From positions 1-24,008 of the forward strand of contig JAEWYI010000079.1 of the NCBI GenBank assembly GCA_023395735.1: a stretch of DNA of 24,008 nucleotides, read 5' to 3'. This DNA is from Cyanobacteria bacterium OH_SFB_17 (GTDB lineage: Bacteria; Cyanobacteriota; Vampirovibrionia; Gastranaerophilales; Gastranaerophilaceae). The notes under the pieces are model-generated. The model saw only the letters and a program-made list of their open reading frames with translations, was not told where the DNA came from and ran no database searches. Below are positions 22,915-24,008 of the stretch, piece after piece. The position numbers and the translations under genes are program-made. Each line of letters starts with the position of its first letter. Position 1 is the first letter of the stretch.

Positions 22915-23958
22915 ATGGGCTTTAAAACAGAGATATCCAAGATGCATTATGAGAAAGATTCAGGCGGGGCGCTGTTTGGAGTTTTAAAGTTTTGTTCGGC
23001 TTTTTATGGAATTGCAAGCGGGATTAAGAATAGGTTGTATGATGCAAAGTTTTTAAAACCTAAGCGGGTTGATGCTTATGTTATTTCTGTGGGAAATTTT
23101 ACGACCGGTGGAGTTGGTAAGACTCCTGTAGTTTCTGAGATTGCAAATTATTTGACTGAAAAAGGCGAAAAGGTTGCAATTGTTTCTAGGGGGTATGGCT
23201 CAAAACTCTCGAGCAAAAAGGAAAACAAGGTCAATTTGATTTCTGACGGTGAAAAAATATATTATGGAGCTGATGAAGCAGGTGATGAGCCTGTTTGGCT
23301 GGCGATGAATACAAAGGCTGTTGTGATAACTGCTCCCAACAGATATGAGGGTGCCAAGTTTGCTGTAGATAAATTTGGGGTTGGTAAAATAATTTTAGAT
23401 GACGGTTTTCAGCATAGGAAATTGCATAGAGATTTGGATATTGTATTGATTGATAGCGAAAAAGGTTTCGGCAATGAGAACTTATTGCCAGCAGGGCCTT
23501 TAAGAGAAGGTGTTGAGGCTTTTTCTAGGGTGGATAGGCTTGTTGTTGTAAGCAAGAATGTTGATCATTCTAAGGCTGAAAAATATGCAAGAATTATGGG
23601 CAAAAAATTGAAAAAGCAGACAAGTGTTTGTTATATTGAGCCAGATTATGTTTATGATATTTTTAATCCAGAGGAAAGATTGAATAAAGGCGAGAAGGTT
23701 CTTGCATTCAGTGCAATAGGTCAACCCGAGCAGTTTTATAAGTTTTTGAGTGATTATGAGGTTGTGAAAACGATTGATTTTGATGATCATCATGGATATT
23801 GCTTTGGGGATGTTGATAAATTGTGCTCAGAGGGTATTTCAAAGATGGTTACGACAGAAAAAGATGCTTCGAAATTGATGCGGTTTGATTTTGACGGAAG
23901 TAAAATTTTTGCGCTGAAATTGAAAACAGGTTTGGATGTTGAGAATTTATTAAAGTAA
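22915..23958 (+). CDS. lpxK: tetraacyldisaccharide 4'-kinase
   Basis: 347 residues, normal length. LpxK phosphorylates the 4' position of the lipid A disaccharide at the inner membrane face. Seen: an N-terminal hydrophobic segment (about 19-35), the P-loop G65-G-V-G-K-T70 with the family form VGNFTTGGVGKTP, the SRGYG motif (91-95), the DDGFQHR signature (162-168) and LLPAGPLREG (190-199). It proves lipid A synthesis. ATG at 22915 follows AAAAGGAG. The stop codon overlaps the next start (TAATG at 23956-23960), so the cluster continues past the window. Grouping with the Mla transporter suggests joint control of outer-membrane lipids. Confidence 0.95.
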   Translation: MGFKTEISKMHYEKDSGGALFGVLKFCSAFYGIASGIKNRLYDAKFLKPKRVDAYVISVGNFTTGGVGKTPVVSEIANYLTEKGEKVAIVSRGYGSKLSSKKENKVNLISDGEKIYYGADEAGDEPVWLAMNTKAVVITAPNRYEGAKFAVDKFGVGKIILDDGFQHRKLHRDLDIVLIDSEKGFGNENLLPAGPLREGVEAFSRVDRLVVVSKNVDHSKAEKYARIMGKKLKKQTSVCYIEPDYVYDIFNPEERLNKGEKVLAFSAIGQPEQFYKFLSDYEVVKTIDFDDHHGYCFGDVDKLCSEGISKMVTTEKDASKLMRFDFDGSKIFALKLKTGLDVENLLK

Positions 23959-24008
23959 TGAAAAGCGAAGATATTGAAAAAATAATAGAGATTTTGGTAG
24001 AAGCAAAA
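23958..24008 (+). CDS. start of an unidentified gene (truncated by the window end)
   Basis: An open frame starts with ATG at 23958-23960, overlapping the lpxK stop by one base. Only 17 residues are visible (MKSEDIEKIIEILVEAK), an amphipathic helix, too short to name. The overlap suggests translational coupling with lpxK. Confidence 0.55.
   Translation, partial: MKSEDIEKIIEILVEAK

Overview
The window is AT-rich DNA from a Gram-negative (diderm) bacterium. The best fit is the non-photosynthetic cyanobacterial sister lineage (Melainabacteria/Vampirovibrionia, e.g. gut Gastranaerophilales). Four things point there: (i) the tRNA-Glu has the 5' start, 3' end and A53-U61 pair of the cyanobacterial/chloroplast tRNA-Glu; (ii) a VKOR-DsbA type disulfide enzyme; (iii) an MlaE/F/MCE lipid transporter together with LpxK, which imply an outer membrane with lipid A; (iv) a FliO-like gene, which implies a flagellum. 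This placement is inference; no marker gene for phylogeny is present. No CRISPR array, insertion sequence or phage gene was seen.

Layout. 1-3.6 kb: tRNA-Glu and a large SWIM/SNF2 helicase, both on the minus strand. 3.6-4.8 kb: a membrane-anchored class A beta-lactamase-like protein (+) that lacks the general-base Glu. 4.9-9.7 kb: a minus-strand operon reading fliO-like, short neuB-like synthase, KdsC-like HAD phosphatase, TPR protein, lysC aspartate kinase. 9.75-11.0 kb: a PAS/histidine kinase (+). 11.0-14.2 kb: a minus-strand operon of a divergent GH13-like enzyme, a single-domain response regulator and an unknown protein, convergent with the kinase. 14.3-15.2 kb: two small unknown genes (+) ending in a strong terminator. 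15.3-17.7 kb: hom-thrC (minus), which with lysC covers most of the aspartate-to-threonine route (asd and thrB are not in the window). 17.8-19.5 kb: VKOR-DsbA fusion and queH (+). 19.6-24.0 kb: mlaE, mlaF, an MCE/MlaD protein, lpxK and the start of one more gene (+), an outer-membrane lipid cluster.

The most unusual structure is the 332-bp gap in front of the MCE gene. It holds three tandem copies of a ~102-bp unit. An extended -10 promoter is placed so that transcription would start at the first copy. Each of the first two copies carries a Shine-Dalgarno-like AAGGA followed by a two-codon reading frame (ATG CCA stop). In the third copy the equivalent site is the real ribosome binding site and start of the MCE gene. 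Other points of interest are the NeuB-like enzyme that lacks its SAF domain and is paired with a phosphatase beside fliO, and the GH13-like enzyme with altered active-site motifs that shares an operon with a response regulator.
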